From Ornithinibacter aureus (GTDB taxonomy: Bacteria > Actinomycetota > Actinomycetes > Actinomycetales > Dermatophilaceae), in contig NZ_VMSB01000001.1 in the NCBI RefSeq assembly GCF_009858245.1, positions 496,001 to 560,000 on the forward strand: a DNA stretch of 64,000 bases, given 5' to 3'. Below the pieces are notes generated by a model. It saw nothing but the letters and a program-made list of their open reading frames with translations, ran no database searches and was not told where the DNA came from. Below are positions 37,615 through 47,322 of the stretch, in pieces. The position numbers and the translations under genes were made by a program. Positions within the stretch are counted from its first letter, which is position 1, and the number at the start of each line of letters is the position of its first letter.

Positions 37615-38730
37615 ATGCCCGACCCGCAAGCACCATCCGGCTCGATCCGGCTCGGCCGGGTTGCCGGGGTGCCGGTCTACCTCGACCGCACCTGGCTGAT
37701 CCTCGGCGCCTTCATCGCGTGGACCGGCTGGCAGGCGGGCCGCGACCTCGGGACGACCACGGGGATCGCGTACGCCGGGTGGCTCGTCCTCGGCATCCTG
37801 ACCGCGGTGCTGGGGCACGAGATCGCCCACGCCGTGGCCGGCCGGATGCTGGGTTTCCGGGTGCACCGCATCGTCGCCACCCTGTGGGGTGGTCACACGT
37901 CGTACGACGGCACCGGCTCGACCCCGGGGAGGGCTGCCGCGATCGCGGTGAGCGGCCCGCTGGCCAACCTCGCCCTGGCGGGGATCGGGTGGATCGGTCT
38001 TCTGGTGCTGATCGGGCCGGTGGCGCAGTTCGTGCTCTGGTGGTTCGTCGCGATCAACCTCCTGCTCGCCGCCTTCAACCTCCTGCCCGGCCTTCCGCTG
38101 GACGGTGGGCAGGTCGTGCACTCCCTGGTGTGGAAGGTCAGCGGACGCCGGGACACCGCGCTGCTCGTCGCCGGCTGGCTGGGCCGCCTCCTCGCCATCG
38201 CGGTGGTCGTGTTCTTCGCAGTCCTGCCCGTGGTGCAGGGCGTCCTCGACCCGTTCCGGCTGCTCCTCGTCGCCGTCATGGCCTGGGTCCTGTGGTCCGG
38301 TGCCACGGCGGCGCTGCGCCGAGCCCCCTTCGAGCGGCTGCTCGACCGGCTCGACGCCGAGGAGGTCATCGAGGCCGTCGGGATCATCCGCGCAGACACG
38401 CCCGTCGGTCACCTGATCGGCGCCGACCGCCGGCTGCTGGCCCTCGACGACCGGGGGCGTCCGCTCCTGCTGATGCCGACGGCATCCGCCACCGTCCCCG
38501 ACCTCACCACCCTCGACCCGGCGACCCCGGCGTCCTCCCTGCTCATGCGGCTGCCGGACACCTCCCTCATCGATCTCGCCCCCGGCGCCAGCGTCGAGCC
38601 ACTGCTGCGCGCGATGGCGCTGTCCGGCTCCGGGGTGGTCGTCGTGGTGTCGAACGGCGCGGTGCGGGGGCTGGTCACCGCTGAGCGGCTCAACGCCGTG
38701 GCCGAACGCCACCTGCGTCGCCGCAACTAG
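37615..38730 (+). CDS. site-2 protease family membrane metalloprotease (M50)
   Basis: This 371-residue protein is an intramembrane zinc protease. The active-site HEIAH lies in the second hydrophobic segment (LTAVLGHEIAHAVAG). The second metal motif is the LDGGQ of FNLLPGLPLDGGQ. About six membrane segments are followed by a soluble region of about 130 residues that resembles a CBS pair (GVVVVVSNGAVRGLVTAERL). The substrate is unknown. Its TAG stop overlaps the -10 of trmI. Confidence 0.87.
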   Translation: MPDPQAPSGSIRLGRVAGVPVYLDRTWLILGAFIAWTGWQAGRDLGTTTGIAYAGWLVLGILTAVLGHEIAHAVAGRMLGFRVHRIVATLWGGHTSYDGTGSTPGRAAAIAVSGPLANLALAGIGWIGLLVLIGPVAQFVLWWFVAINLLLAAFNLLPGLPLDGGQVVHSLVWKVSGRRDTALLVAGWLGRLLAIAVVVFFAVLPVVQGVLDPFRLLLVAVMAWVLWSGATAALRRAPFERLLDRLDAEEVIEAVGIIRADTPVGHLIGADRRLLALDDRGRPLLLMPTASATVPDLTTLDPATPASSLLMRLPDTSLIDLAPGASVEPLLRAMALSGSGVVVVVSNGAVRGLVTAERLNAVAERHLRRRN

Positions 38731-38733
38731 ACT
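38728..38733 (+). promoter_or_regulatory. -10 element of trmI overlapping the protease stop codon
   Basis: TAGACT begins with the TAG stop of the protease gene and ends eight bases before ATG 38742. Confidence 0.45.
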
Positions 38734-38741
38734 CCCCGCCC

Positions 38742-39728
38742 ATGACCTCACCGACCGGCGCCGAGCTGCGGCGTGGCCCCTTCACCGCGGGCGAGCGCGT
38801 CCAGCTGACCGACCCCAAGGGCCGCATGCACACCATCGCGCTGGCCCCCGGCAAGCAGTTCCACACCCACCGGGGATACCTCGCCCACGACGACCTGATC
38901 GGAGCCCCGGACGGCTCGACGATCAAGAACACCGCCGGCGTCGAGTACCTCGCCCTGCGCCCGCTGCTCGCCGACTACGTGATGTCGATGCCCCGGGGCG
39001 CCGCGGTGATCTACCCCAAGGACGCCAGCCAGATCGTCATGATGGCCGACATGTTCCCGGGCGCGGTCGTCGTCGAGGCCGGGGTCGGCTCCGGAGCGCT
39101 GTCGATGTCGCTGCTGCGCGCTGTCGGCGAGACCGGCCGGCTGCACTCCTTCGAACGCCGCGAGGACTTCGCCGAGATCGCCAAGGCCAACGCCCGCGAG
39201 TACTTCGGTGCTGACCACCCCGCCTGGACCGTCACCGTCGGTGACCTCGTGGAGGCGCTGCCGCGCACGGTCGAGAACGGGAGCATCGACCGGGTCGTGC
39301 TCGACATGCTGGCGCCGTGGGAGTGCCTCGACGTCGTCGCCGACGCGCTCGCCCCCGGCGGGGTGCTGCTCTGCTACGTCGCGACGGCAACCCAGCTGTC
39401 GAAGGTTGCGGAGGCCATGCGCGACGCCGACCTGTTCACCGAGCCCCAGGCCTGGGAGACGCTGGTTCGCGGCTGGCACCTCGAGGGTCTGGCCGTGCGC
39501 CCCCAGCACCGGATGCACGGGCACACCGGGTTCCTCATCACCACCCGCCGCCTCGCACCGGGGGTCACGCCCCCGCTGCGCAAGCGCCGCCCGGGCAAGG
39601 GATACGTCACCGGCGAGGAGGCGACCGAGCAGGACTGGACCCCCGAGGCCATCGGCGAGCGGGTCCCCTCCGACAAGCGCGTTCGCCGCGTGGTGCGATC
39701 GGTGACCGACACCTCACCGCTTGCGTGA
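38742..39728 (+). CDS. trmI: tRNA (adenine-58-N1)-methyltransferase
   Basis: TrmI methylates A58 in the T-loop of tRNAs using SAM and acts as a tetramer. The 328-residue protein shows the SAM site [21 protein letters not shown], the acidic pair in [10 protein letters not shown], and [32 protein letters not shown] lies just upstream of the SAM site, as in Rv2118c. It lies between the protease and arc genes, as part of the conserved proteasome neighbourhood. Confidence 0.94.
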   Translation: MTSPTGAELRRGPFTAGERVQLTDPKGRMHTIALAPGKQFHTHRGYLAHDDLIGAPDGSTIKNTAGVEYLALRPLLADYVMSMPRGAAVIYPKDASQIVMMADMFPGAVVVEAGVGSGALSMSLLRAVGETGRLHSFERREDFAEIAKANAREYFGADHPAWTVTVGDLVEALPRTVENGSIDRVVLDMLAPWECLDVVADALAPGGVLLCYVATATQLSKVAEAMRDADLFTEPQAWETLVRGWHLEGLAVRPQHRMHGHTGFLITTRRLAPGVTPPLRKRRPGKGYVTGEEATEQDWTPEAIGERVPSDKRVRRVVRSVTDTSPLA

Positions 39729-39750
39729 CGCACGCGGGTTATCGTCGACC

Positions 39751-41502
39751 ATGAGCACCGACGAGCCCACGGCCGAGCAGGCGGGCACCCGCGAGAGCCT
39801 CGAGGCCCAGCGGGAGTCACTCGAGGCCGAGATCACCGCCCTGCGCGCGCAGGGGCAGGCCAGCCCCGCCCAGCTGCGCACCCTCGAACGGGACCTCGCC
39901 GGGTTGCGCTCCCAGCTCGCGACGATGTCCGCGCAGAACGAACGACTGGTGCGCACCCTTCGGGATGCCCGCGAGCAGATCGTCACGCTGAAGTCCGAGG
40001 TCGACCGGCTCGCGCAGCCTCCCGCGGCCTACGGCATCGTCATCGAGACCTTCGAGGACGGCACCGCCGACATCCTCACGAGCGGGCGCAAGATGCACGT
40101 GGCCGTCAGCCCCGCGCTCGACGCGGACTCGCTCCAGGCCGGCCGCGAGGTCATGCTCAACGAGGCGATGAACGTCGTCGCAGTGCACGGCTACGAGACC
40201 GTCGGCGAGATCGTGCTGTGCAAGGAGGTCCTCGAGGACGGCCGCGTGCTCGTCGTCGCCCAGGCCGACGAGGAGCGTGTCTGCCGCATGGCGGCCTCCC
40301 TCGACGGTGAGACCGTGCGCGCCGGTGACGCCCTGCTGCTGGAGTCGCGCTCGGGGTTCGTCTTCGAGCGGATCCCCAAGGCCGAGGTCGCCGACCTGGT
40401 GCTCGAGGAGGTCCCCGACATCGACTACACCGACATCGGTGGGCTGAGCGGCCAGATCGAGGCCATCCGCGACGCCGTCGAGCTGCCCTACCTGCACCCC
40501 GACCTCTACACCGAGCACCAGCTCAAGCCCCCGAAGGGAGTGCTGCTCTACGGCCCGCCCGGCTGTGGCAAGACGATGATCGCCAAGGCGGTCGCGGCAT
40601 CCCTGGCCCGCAAGGTCGCCGAGAAGGAGGGGCGCGAACCCGGCAAGTCCTTCTTCCTCAACATCAAGGGCCCCGAGCTGCTCAACAAGTACGTCGGCGA
40701 GACCGAGCGCCACATCCGGCTGATCTTCCAGCGGGCCCGCGAGAAGTCCAACGAGGGCTACCCGGTCGTCGTGTTCTTCGACGAGATGGAGTCGCTGTTC
40801 CGCACCCGCGGGTCGGGTGTCTCCTCCGACGTCGAGACGACCATCGTGCCGCAGCTGCTCTCCGAGATCGACGGCGTCGAGGGCCTCGAGCACGTCATCG
40901 TCATCGGTGCCTCGAACCGCGAGGACATGATCGACCCGGCCATCCTGCGCCCAGGTCGCCTCGACGTGAAGATCAAGATCGAGCGTCCGGATGCCGAGGC
41001 CGCGCGCGAGATCTTCGCCAAGTACCTCGTCGAGACCCTGCCGCTGCACCCGGACGACGTCGCCCAGAACGGCGGCTCGGAGCAGGCCACCGTGCAGGCG
41101 ATGATCGACGCCGTCGTGCTGCGGATGTACACCGAGGAGGAGGAGAACCGCTTCCTCGAGGTGACCTACGCCGGCGGTGACAAGGAGATCCTGTACTTCA
41201 AGGACTTCAACTCCGGGGCGATGATCCAGAACATCGTCGACCGCGCGAAGAAGATGGCCATCAAGGACTTCCTCGACACCGGTCAGCGGGGTCTGCGGGT
41301 CGAGCACCTGCTCCAGTCGTGCACCGACGAGTTCCGCGAGAACGAGGACCTCCCGAACACGACGAACCCCGACGACTGGGCGCGCATCTCCGGCAAGAAG
41401 GGCGAGCGGATCGTCTACATCCGCACGCTCATCAAGACCAAGGAGGGCACCGAGCCCGGCAAGTCGATCAACACGGTCGCCAACACCGGCCAGTACCTCT
41501 GA
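39751..41502 (+). CDS. arc: proteasome-associated ATPase (ARC/Mpa)
   Basis: Arc/Mpa is the hexameric AAA ATPase that unfolds pupylated proteins and feeds them to the 20S core. The 583-residue protein has an N-terminal coiled coil that binds Pup (about 10-95) and OB domains (about 95-230). The AAA module has Walker A GPPGCGKT at 268-275 and Walker [11 protein letters not shown]. The last residues GQYL carry the penultimate tyrosine used for docking on the proteasome. TATCGT at 39740-39745 lies five bases before the ATG. Confidence 0.97.
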   Translation: MSTDEPTAEQAGTRESLEAQRESLEAEITALRAQGQASPAQLRTLERDLAGLRSQLATMSAQNERLVRTLRDAREQIVTLKSEVDRLAQPPAAYGIVIETFEDGTADILTSGRKMHVAVSPALDADSLQAGREVMLNEAMNVVAVHGYETVGEIVLCKEVLEDGRVLVVAQADEERVCRMAASLDGETVRAGDALLLESRSGFVFERIPKAEVADLVLEEVPDIDYTDIGGLSGQIEAIRDAVELPYLHPDLYTEHQLKPPKGVLLYGPPGCGKTMIAKAVAASLARKVAEKEGREPGKSFFLNIKGPELLNKYVGETERHIRLIFQRAREKSNEGYPVVVFFDEMESLFRTRGSGVSSDVETTIVPQLLSEIDGVEGLEHVIVIGASNREDMIDPAILRPGRLDVKIKIERPDAEAAREIFAKYLVETLPLHPDDVAQNGGSEQATVQAMIDAVVLRMYTEEEENRFLEVTYAGGDKEILYFKDFNSGAMIQNIVDRAKKMAIKDFLDTGQRGLRVEHLLQSCTDEFRENEDLPNTTNPDDWARISGKKGERIVYIRTLIKTKEGTEPGKSINTVANTGQYL

Positions 41503-41506
41503 CGCC

Positions 41507-41568
41507 GTCGAGAGGAGGCAACACACCGAAGGGGCGCCACCCTGCTCGGCGTGTCGCCTCCTCTCGAC
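41507..41568. terminator. long bidirectional hairpin terminator after arc
   Basis: A perfect 13-bp stem, GTCGAGAGGAGGC (41507-41519) with its complement (41556-41568), continues inward with ACACACCGA and TCGGCGTGT (one mismatch). It separates arc from the convergent DUF3054 gene. Confidence 0.8.
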
Positions 41569-41580
41569 TGGCCGGTCGGC

Positions 41581-41928
41581 TCAGGCGACGAGTCGGGCGA
41601 TGACTCGCCAGCCGAGGAGCATCAACGACAGCACGGTGGTCGCCACGATCACGAACGAGGCAGCGGTGCCGTCGCCGATCACCCGACGCAGCAGCATCCC
41701 GACGACCACGGTGCACACGAGCACCACTGCTCCGAAGGACAGCTCGCGCGGGCCCACGTCCAGGGTCAGGCTGGCGACCAACCACCCGGCCGCGGTCCCG
41801 GCGACGAAGGGCGCAGCCGTGCGAAGCACCCCGAGCACGTCCAGGCCCTCGGCGTGCGAGCGACGGCCGAGGGCGGCGAAGACGACGACGAGGGCGACGT
41901 CGAGAACGGCCGGCAGTGTGCGGGTCAC
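41581..41928 (-). CDS. DUF3054 family membrane protein
   Basis: This 115-residue protein has four hydrophobic segments (around residues 8-20, 38-55, 65-80 and 92-112) and matches DUF3054. Function is unknown. Its GTG overlaps the stop of the upstream PRPP-synthetase-like gene (GTGA), so the two are translated together. Confidence 0.82.
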   Translation of the reverse strand: MTRTLPAVLDVALVVVFAALGRRSHAEGLDVLGVLRTAAPFVAGTAAGWLVASLTLDVGPRELSFGAVVLVCTVVVGMLLRRVIGDGTAASFVIVATTVLSLMLLGWRVIARLVA

Positions 41929-42917
41929 GAGCCGACCCGGTCGAACAGCGTGCTCTGCCGCGGCGGGGCGTGGGTGGGGTCGACGCCGTCGAACAGGCTC
42001 GACACCGATTCGCCCTCGTGGATGCGGTTGATGGCCTCGGCGAACAGGCCGGCCACGGAGCGCACCCGAAGCTCCGGCCAGTCCTTCGGGGCGGGCACCG
42101 TGTCGGTGGTGACGACCTCGCTGATCATCGCGTGACCGCGCAGCCGCTCGACGGCCCGGCCCGCGAACAGGCCGTGCGTGGTCGCGACGGCCGCCTCGGT
42201 GACGCCCTGGTCGGCCAGGCGCTCGAGCAGCTCGATGATCGAGCCGCCCGTGGCGATCTCGTCGTCGAGGACGATGGCCCGCTTGCCCTCGACGTCGCCG
42301 ACGATCGAGTCGATGACGACGGTGTCGTCCCCCAGCCGGCGCTTGGACCCGGCCGCGACGGGGAGGCCGAGGAGCCGCGAGAACTGAGTGGCGTCCTTGG
42401 CGTTGCCGAGGTCGGGGGAGACGACGACGGTGTTCTCGAGGTCCTGCTCGCGGAAGTGGTCGGCGAGCACGCCGAGCGCGGTGAGGTGGTCGACGGGCAC
42501 GGAGAAGAAGCCGTGCACCTGCGGCGCGTGCAGGTTCATCGTCAGCACGCGGTCGGCACCCGCTGTCGAGATGAGGTCAGCGACCAGCCGTCCCCCGAGC
42601 GAGATGCGCGAGGCGTCCTTCTTGTCGCTACGGGCGTAGGCGTAGTGGGGGATGACCGCGGTGATCATGCCCGCGGAGGCACCCTTGGCGGCATCGATCA
42701 TGAGCAGCAGCTCCATGAGCGAGTCCTGCGTCGGGGGGACGAGCGGCTGCACGATGTAGACGTCGCGCTGGCGGCAGTTCGCCAGCAGCTGGGCCTGGAG
42801 GCAGTCGTTGCTGAAGCGGCTCAGTGCCGTCAGCGACAGATCCACCCCGAGTTCGTCGCAGATGCGGTGGGCCAGGGGCTGGTGGGCCGACCCGGAGAAG
42901 ACGACGACCTCGCGCAT
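41925..42917 (-). CDS. ribose-phosphate diphosphokinase-like protein (divergent paralogue)
   Basis: This 330-residue protein is clearly related to PRPP synthetase: AGMITAVIPHYAYARSDKKD, ADRVLTMNLHAPQVHGFF, and the flexible loop SKRRLGDD. However, the ATP-site motif RF(S/P)DGE is RFSNDC at 34-39. The PRPP loop, normally VDD(x)xDTGGT, is LDDEIATGGSI. The usual housekeeping Prs probably lies elsewhere, so this copy may have changed donor or acceptor preference. A minus-strand TAGGCT (42929-42924) lies six bases before the ATG. It is cotranscribed with the DUF3054 gene. Confidence 0.82.
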   Translation of the reverse strand: MREVVVFSGSAHQPLAHRICDELGVDLSLTALSRFSNDCLQAQLLANCRQRDVYIVQPLVPPTQDSLMELLLMIDAAKGASAGMITAVIPHYAYARSDKKDASRISLGGRLVADLISTAGADRVLTMNLHAPQVHGFFSVPVDHLTALGVLADHFREQDLENTVVVSPDLGNAKDATQFSRLLGLPVAAGSKRRLGDDTVVIDSIVGDVEGKRAIVLDDEIATGGSIIELLERLADQGVTEAAVATTHGLFAGRAVERLRGHAMISEVVTTDTVPAPKDWPELRVRSVAGLFAEAINRIHEGESVSSLFDGVDPTHAPPRQSTLFDRVGS

Positions 42918-42933
42918 GTCCGCAGCCTAACCG

Positions 42934-43917
42934 TCAGGCCGTTGCCGACAGGGCGCTTCGGAGCTCGGTTGCGAGCTCCCACCGGTGTTGCCGCCCCACC
43001 GTCGGTGCCGCCCCCGGCATCGACGCGAAGCCGTGCGGCACCTTGAGGTAGTTGGTCAGCCGTGCCGGCACCCCGGCAGCCCGCAGGGCCTCGGCGTACC
43101 GGATGCCGTCGTCGCGCAGCGGGTCGAGGTCGGCCGTCTGCACCAGCGCGGGTGGCAGTCCCTCCAGCCGACCGAACAGCGGTGACACGAGGGGGTCGCG
43201 CCGGTCGTGGCCGGGGCCGAGGTAGTGGTCGCGAAAGGTCACCATCGACCGCTTGGTGAGGATGGGCGCGTTCGCGTTCTGGTGCACCGAGGGTGAGCTC
43301 ATCGTGGCGTCGGTCGCGGGATAGATCAGGGCCTGGTGTCGAAGTCTGCTGTCGCCGTGGTCGCGCAGCACCTGGGCCACCACGGCCGCGAGGTTGCCGC
43401 CCGCCGAGTCACCGGCCACGGCCATCCGGGCGGTGTCGGCGTGCAGCACGTCACCGTGCACCCCCACCCAGGTCGTCGCGTCCACACAGTCGTTGACCGC
43501 CACCGGCGCGCGGTGTTCGGGGGCCATCCGGTAGTCGACCGAGACGACGACCGCCTCCACCTGCGCCGCGAGGAAGGTGCAGATCGGGTCGTCGTCGACG
43601 ACGTTGCCGAGCACCCAGCCGCCGCCGTGGAACCACATGACGACCGGCACGTCGGTGCGGCTGTCCCGCAGGGCCCGGGGGCGGTAGATCCGCAGCGGGA
43701 TCTCGTGGTCATCGCGGGCAGGTGCCGTGCCGAACGTGATGCCGACGGCCGGGTCGGGGCGCCCCGTCACCCACGACAGCAGGGGATGGGTGGGCCGCAC
43801 CGCGGTGCGCGCCCGGTGGATGCCGTCGTGGTCCAGTGCCTCGATGGGCGGGCCACGGTGGGTCGCCGCGAACGAGACCGCGGCGATGAGGTGGGAGACT
43901 CCGCGGTAGCTGCGCAC
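42934..43917 (-). CDS. alpha/beta hydrolase (hormone-sensitive lipase family esterase)
   Basis: This 327-residue protein has the oxyanion motif WFHGGGWVLG and the nucleophile AVAGDSAGGNLAA. The acid in DLDPLRDDG and the histidine in VPHGFASM complete the site of an HSL-type esterase. The substrate is unknown. It lies between dop and the PRPP-synthetase-like gene on the opposite strand to the proteasome genes and is not a usual member of that locus. The start is GTG 43917. Confidence 0.87.
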   Translation of the reverse strand: MRSYRGVSHLIAAVSFAATHRGPPIEALDHDGIHRARTAVRPTHPLLSWVTGRPDPAVGITFGTAPARDDHEIPLRIYRPRALRDSRTDVPVVMWFHGGGWVLGNVVDDDPICTFLAAQVEAVVVSVDYRMAPEHRAPVAVNDCVDATTWVGVHGDVLHADTARMAVAGDSAGGNLAAVVAQVLRDHGDSRLRHQALIYPATDATMSSPSVHQNANAPILTKRSMVTFRDHYLGPGHDRRDPLVSPLFGRLEGLPPALVQTADLDPLRDDGIRYAEALRAAGVPARLTNYLKVPHGFASMPGAAPTVGRQHRWELATELRSALSATA

Positions 43918-43925
43918 GCGGTCAG

Positions 43926-43931
43926 TATGGT
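43926..43931 (+). promoter_or_regulatory. leaderless -10 element of dop
   Basis: TATGGT ends six bases before ATG 43938. It is the likely head promoter of the dop-pup-prcBA-pafA group. Confidence 0.5.
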
Positions 43932-43937
43932 CGAGCC

Positions 43938-45467
43938 ATGACGGTGCGCAGGGTGATGGGGATCGAGACCGAGTACGGAATCGTCGTCCCGGGGGACCCG
44001 AGCGCCAATCCCATGGTCGCCTCGGGCGATGTCGTCACGACGTACGCGACGTCCCGCGGCATCCGACCGGCGAGGGCCAGCTGGGACTACGCCGACGAGG
44101 CGCCGCTGCGCGACGCGCGGGGTTTCGACATGGGGCGGGGGATCGCCCACCCCAGCCAGCTGACCGACGGCGAGGACCCGACGTTGGCCAACGTGGTGCT
44201 CACCAACGGCGCCCGCCTCTACGTCGACCACGCGCACCCCGAGTACAGCTCACCCGAGGTGACGACCCCCCGTGACGCGGTCACGTGGGACCGCGCCGGC
44301 GAGCTCGTCATGCGCGAGGCCGTCGCCCGCCTGGCGACGATCCCCCCCGGCATCAACCTCTACAAGAACAACACCGACGGCAAGGGCTCGTCGTACGGCA
44401 CCCACGAGAACTACCTCATGTCCCGGGCCACGCCGTTCGCCAACATCGTGCGGCACCTCACGCCGTTCCTCGTCGTCCGGCAGGTCATGTGCGGTTCGGG
44501 CCGCGTCGGCATCGGGGTCGACTCGCGCACCTCCGGCTACCAGCTGGCCCAGCGCAGCGACTTCTTCGAGGTCGAGGTCGGGCTGGAGACGACCCTGAAG
44601 CGCCCGATCATCAACACCCGCGACGAGCCGCACGCGGTGGCCGACCGCTATCGCCGCCTGCACGTCATCATCGGCGACGCCAACCACGCCGACGTGGCGA
44701 ACCTGCTCAAGATGGGCACGACGTCCCTCGTGCTCGCCATGATCGAGGCGGATGCCGTGGTCGCCGACCTCTCCGTGCGCCGCCCGGTGGCCACGCTGCA
44801 CGCCGTGTCCCACGACCCGACCCTGAAGACCACGCTCGAACTCGTCGACGGCCGCCGGATGACCGCCCTCGAGCTGTTGTGGGAGTACCACGACCGCGCG
44901 GCGGCCTTCGTCGCGCAGACCTCGGGTGGCGAGCCCGACCCGGACACCGCCGAGGTCATGCACTGGTGGGGCACGGTGCTCGACCGGCTCTCGCGCGACC
45001 CGATGCAGGCCCGCCGCGAGGTCGACTGGGTCGCCAAGCTCGCCGTGCTCGAGGGCTATCGCGAGCGTGACTCCCTGGGGTGGGGCGACCCGCGGCTGAA
45101 GGCCGTGGACCTGCAGTGGTCTGACGTGCGGGCGGACCGTGGGCTGGCGCACCGCCTCGCCGCCACTGGTCGTCTCGAGGTGCTCGTCGAGGAGGATGCC
45201 GTGCGCGCGGCGGTCACGCAGGCCCCCACCGACACCCGGGCGTGGTTTCGGGGTGAGTGCCTGCGACGTTTCCCGGACGACGTCGTGGCGGCCTCGTGGG
45301 ATTCGGTGATCTTCGATGTGCGGGGTCAGCGGACCCTCCAGCGGGTCCCCATGCTCGAACCGCTGCGCGGAACCGAGGCGGGGGTGGGCGACCTGGTCCG
45401 CAACGCCCCGGACGCCGCCGCGCTGCTGGAGGCCCTGGCACGCAGCAGCCAGGGCTCTGGCGACTAG
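43938..45467 (+). CDS. dop: Pup deamidase/depupylase
   Basis: Dop deamidates the C-terminal Gln of Pup to Glu and removes Pup from proteins. The 509-residue protein belongs to the glutamine-synthetase-like carboxylate-amine ligase superfamily. It starts RRVMGIETEYGIVV (metal-binding glutamates) and continues with YVDHAHPEYSSPE, NLYKNNTDGKGSSYGTHENYL and [12 protein letters not shown]. The insert at residues about 40-75 (ATSRGIRPARASWDYADEAP) is the Dop-loop region that distinguishes it from PafA. Its TAG stop overlaps the -10 for pup. Confidence 0.97.
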   Translation: MTVRRVMGIETEYGIVVPGDPSANPMVASGDVVTTYATSRGIRPARASWDYADEAPLRDARGFDMGRGIAHPSQLTDGEDPTLANVVLTNGARLYVDHAHPEYSSPEVTTPRDAVTWDRAGELVMREAVARLATIPPGINLYKNNTDGKGSSYGTHENYLMSRATPFANIVRHLTPFLVVRQVMCGSGRVGIGVDSRTSGYQLAQRSDFFEVEVGLETTLKRPIINTRDEPHAVADRYRRLHVIIGDANHADVANLLKMGTTSLVLAMIEADAVVADLSVRRPVATLHAVSHDPTLKTTLELVDGRRMTALELLWEYHDRAAAFVAQTSGGEPDPDTAEVMHWWGTVLDRLSRDPMQARREVDWVAKLAVLEGYRERDSLGWGDPRLKAVDLQWSDVRADRGLAHRLAATGRLEVLVEEDAVRAAVTQAPTDTRAWFRGECLRRFPDDVVAASWDSVIFDVRGQRTLQRVPMLEPLRGTEAGVGDLVRNAPDAAALLEALARSSQGSGD

Positions 45468-45470
45468 GCT
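45465..45470 (+). promoter_or_regulatory. -10 element of pup overlapping the dop stop codon
   Basis: TAGGCT begins with the dop TAG stop. It would give pup a leader of about 27 bases containing the ribosome site GAGGGAG, so pup and the core subunits could be made in excess of dop. Confidence 0.45.
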
Positions 45471-45503
45471 CGAACCAGTCTCACGCACACACGAGGGAGC
45501 ACC

Positions 45504-45695
45504 ATGGCCGGCCAGGAGCAGATCAAGCCACAGCGTCGCGATGACGGCGGCCCCGACGACGCCCCCGAGGCGGCGAGCGCGGCACCCGTCATCAGCACGA
45601 GCGAGATCGACGACATCCTCGACGAGATCGACGGGGTGCTGGAGTCCAACGCCGAGGAGTTCGTGCGCGGTTTCGTCCAGAAGGGCGGCCAGTGA
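45504..45695 (+). CDS. pup: prokaryotic ubiquitin-like protein Pup
   Basis: Pup is the protein tag for proteasomal degradation. The 63-residue product is mostly disordered at the N-terminus. It has the Arc-binding helix ([27 protein letters not shown]) and ends GGQ, so Dop must deamidate Gln63 before PafA can ligate it. The stop overlaps the prcB GTG (GTGA). Confidence 0.98.
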   Translation: MAGQEQIKPQRRDDGGPDDAPEAASAAPVISTSEIDDILDEIDGVLESNAEEFVRGFVQKGGQ

Positions 45696-46519
45696 CCCGC
45701 GACGCCGACGGTGGCCGCCTCCCCACGGCATACCTCGTGCCCGGGTCGTCGTCGTTCACCGAGTTCCTGTCCGCCCACGCACCGAGCCTGCTGCCCTCCG
45801 GGCGGGGCCTGCCCGCAGGTGCCGCGATCGACGCCCCGCACGGGACGACGATCGTCTCGCTGACCTACGACGGGGGCGTCGTCATGGCCGGTGACCGACG
45901 GGCCACGATGGGCAACCTCATCGCCAACCGCGACATGGACAAGGTCTTCGCGACCGACGAGTTCAGTCTCGTCGGCATCGCCGGCACGGCCGGACTGGCC
46001 ATCGAGCTCGTCAAGCTGTTCCAGGTCGAGCTCGAGCACTACGAGAAGATCGAGGGGGCGCTGATGTCCCTCGAGGGCAAGGCCAACCGTCTCGCGTCGA
46101 TGATCCGCGGCAACCTCGGCATGGCGATGCAGGGGCTGGCCGTCGTGCCGCTGTTCGCCGGCTTCGACCCCGCAGCGGGCACGGGCCGGATCTTCTCCTA
46201 TGACGTGACCGGGGGCTGCTACGAGGAGCACGACCACCACAGCGTCGGCTCGGGCTCGCTGTTCGCCCGCGGGGCCCTGAAGAAGCTCTACCGCCGCTCC
46301 GGCACGGTCGACGACGCGGTGCGCTGCGCCGTCGAGGCCCTCTACGACGCCGCCGACGACGACTCCGCCACCGGTGGCCCGGACGTCGGACGCCGCATCT
46401 GGCCCTCCGTCGGCATCGTCGACGACTCCGGCGCCCGCTTCCTGCTCGACGACGAGATCGCCCCGGTCGTCGACGCCATCATCGCCGCGCGCGTCAACAA
46501 CCCGGGAGGTGCCCGATGA
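45692..46519 (+). CDS. prcB: proteasome beta subunit
   Basis: PrcB forms the catalytic inner rings of the 20S proteasome. The 275-residue precursor has a propeptide of 51 residues ending PHG; cleavage exposes Thr52 of [11 protein letters not shown] as the nucleophile. The conserved Asp and Lys follow ([21 protein letters not shown]), as does [14 protein letters not shown]. The GTG start overlaps the pup stop and the prcA ATG overlaps its stop, a coupled operon. Confidence 0.97.
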   Translation: MTRDADGGRLPTAYLVPGSSSFTEFLSAHAPSLLPSGRGLPAGAAIDAPHGTTIVSLTYDGGVVMAGDRRATMGNLIANRDMDKVFATDEFSLVGIAGTAGLAIELVKLFQVELEHYEKIEGALMSLEGKANRLASMIRGNLGMAMQGLAVVPLFAGFDPAAGTGRIFSYDVTGGCYEEHDHHSVGSGSLFARGALKKLYRRSGTVDDAVRCAVEALYDAADDDSATGGPDVGRRIWPSVGIVDDSGARFLLDDEIAPVVDAIIAARVNNPGGAR

Positions 46520-47322
46520 CCGCCGGGATGCCGTTCTACGTCTCGCCCGAGCAGCTCATGAAGGACCGGGCCGACTTCGCGCGCAAGGGCATCGCGCGCG
46601 GCCGCTCGGTCATCGTGCTCGCCTACGACAACGGCATCGCGTTCGTCGCCGAGAACCCGAGCCGGGCGCTGCACAAGGTCTCCGAGATCTACGACCGGAT
46701 CGCCTTCGCCGCCGTCGGCAAGTACAACGAGTTCGAGAACCTGCGGGTGGCCGGGGTGCGGTACGCCGACCTGCGGGGGTACTCCTACGACCGCTCGGAC
46801 GTCACCGCCCGTGGGCTGGCCAACGCCTACGCGCAGACGCTGGGCACGGTGTTCACCCAGGAGTCCAAGCCCTACGAGGTCGAGATCGTCGTCGCCGAGG
46901 TCGGCACCAGCCCGGACACCGACCAGGTGTACCGCCTCACCTACGACGGTTCCGTCGCCGACGAGCACGGGTTCGTCGCCATGGGCGGCGGCGCGGAGCA
47001 GATCGAGACCGGCCTGCGGGAGCAGTGGCGCGCCGGGCTGCACCTGTCGGAGGCGTTGACCCTGGCCGTCGGCCTGCTCGGCACCGACCCCGCAGGGGGC
47101 CCGGCCCGTGAGCTCAGCCCGTCCCAGCTCGAGGTCGCCGTGCTCGACCGGCACCGGCCGCGGCGCACCTTCCGACGGATCACCGGCCCACTGCTCGAGC
47201 GCCTGCTGAGCAGCGATGACCCCACCCGCGACGTCCCGGTCGCCGACGACTCCAGTTCGGTGCGCGACGCGACGACCAACCCGCAGACCCAGCGCCCCGA
47301 GACCGACGGCGCCCCCGCGTGA
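46516..47322 (+). CDS. prcA: proteasome alpha subunit
   Basis: PrcA forms the outer gate rings of the 20S core. The 268-residue protein begins with the alpha-subunit gate region [24 protein letters not shown] and continues [19 protein letters not shown]. It lacks a catalytic threonine, as expected. A polar tail of about 30 residues follows the core. ATGA overlap with prcB and GTGA overlap with pafA show tight coupling. Confidence 0.97.
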   Translation: MTAGMPFYVSPEQLMKDRADFARKGIARGRSVIVLAYDNGIAFVAENPSRALHKVSEIYDRIAFAAVGKYNEFENLRVAGVRYADLRGYSYDRSDVTARGLANAYAQTLGTVFTQESKPYEVEIVVAEVGTSPDTDQVYRLTYDGSVADEHGFVAMGGGAEQIETGLREQWRAGLHLSEALTLAVGLLGTDPAGGPARELSPSQLEVAVLDRHRPRRTFRRITGPLLERLLSSDDPTRDVPVADDSSSVRDATTNPQTQRPETDGAPA

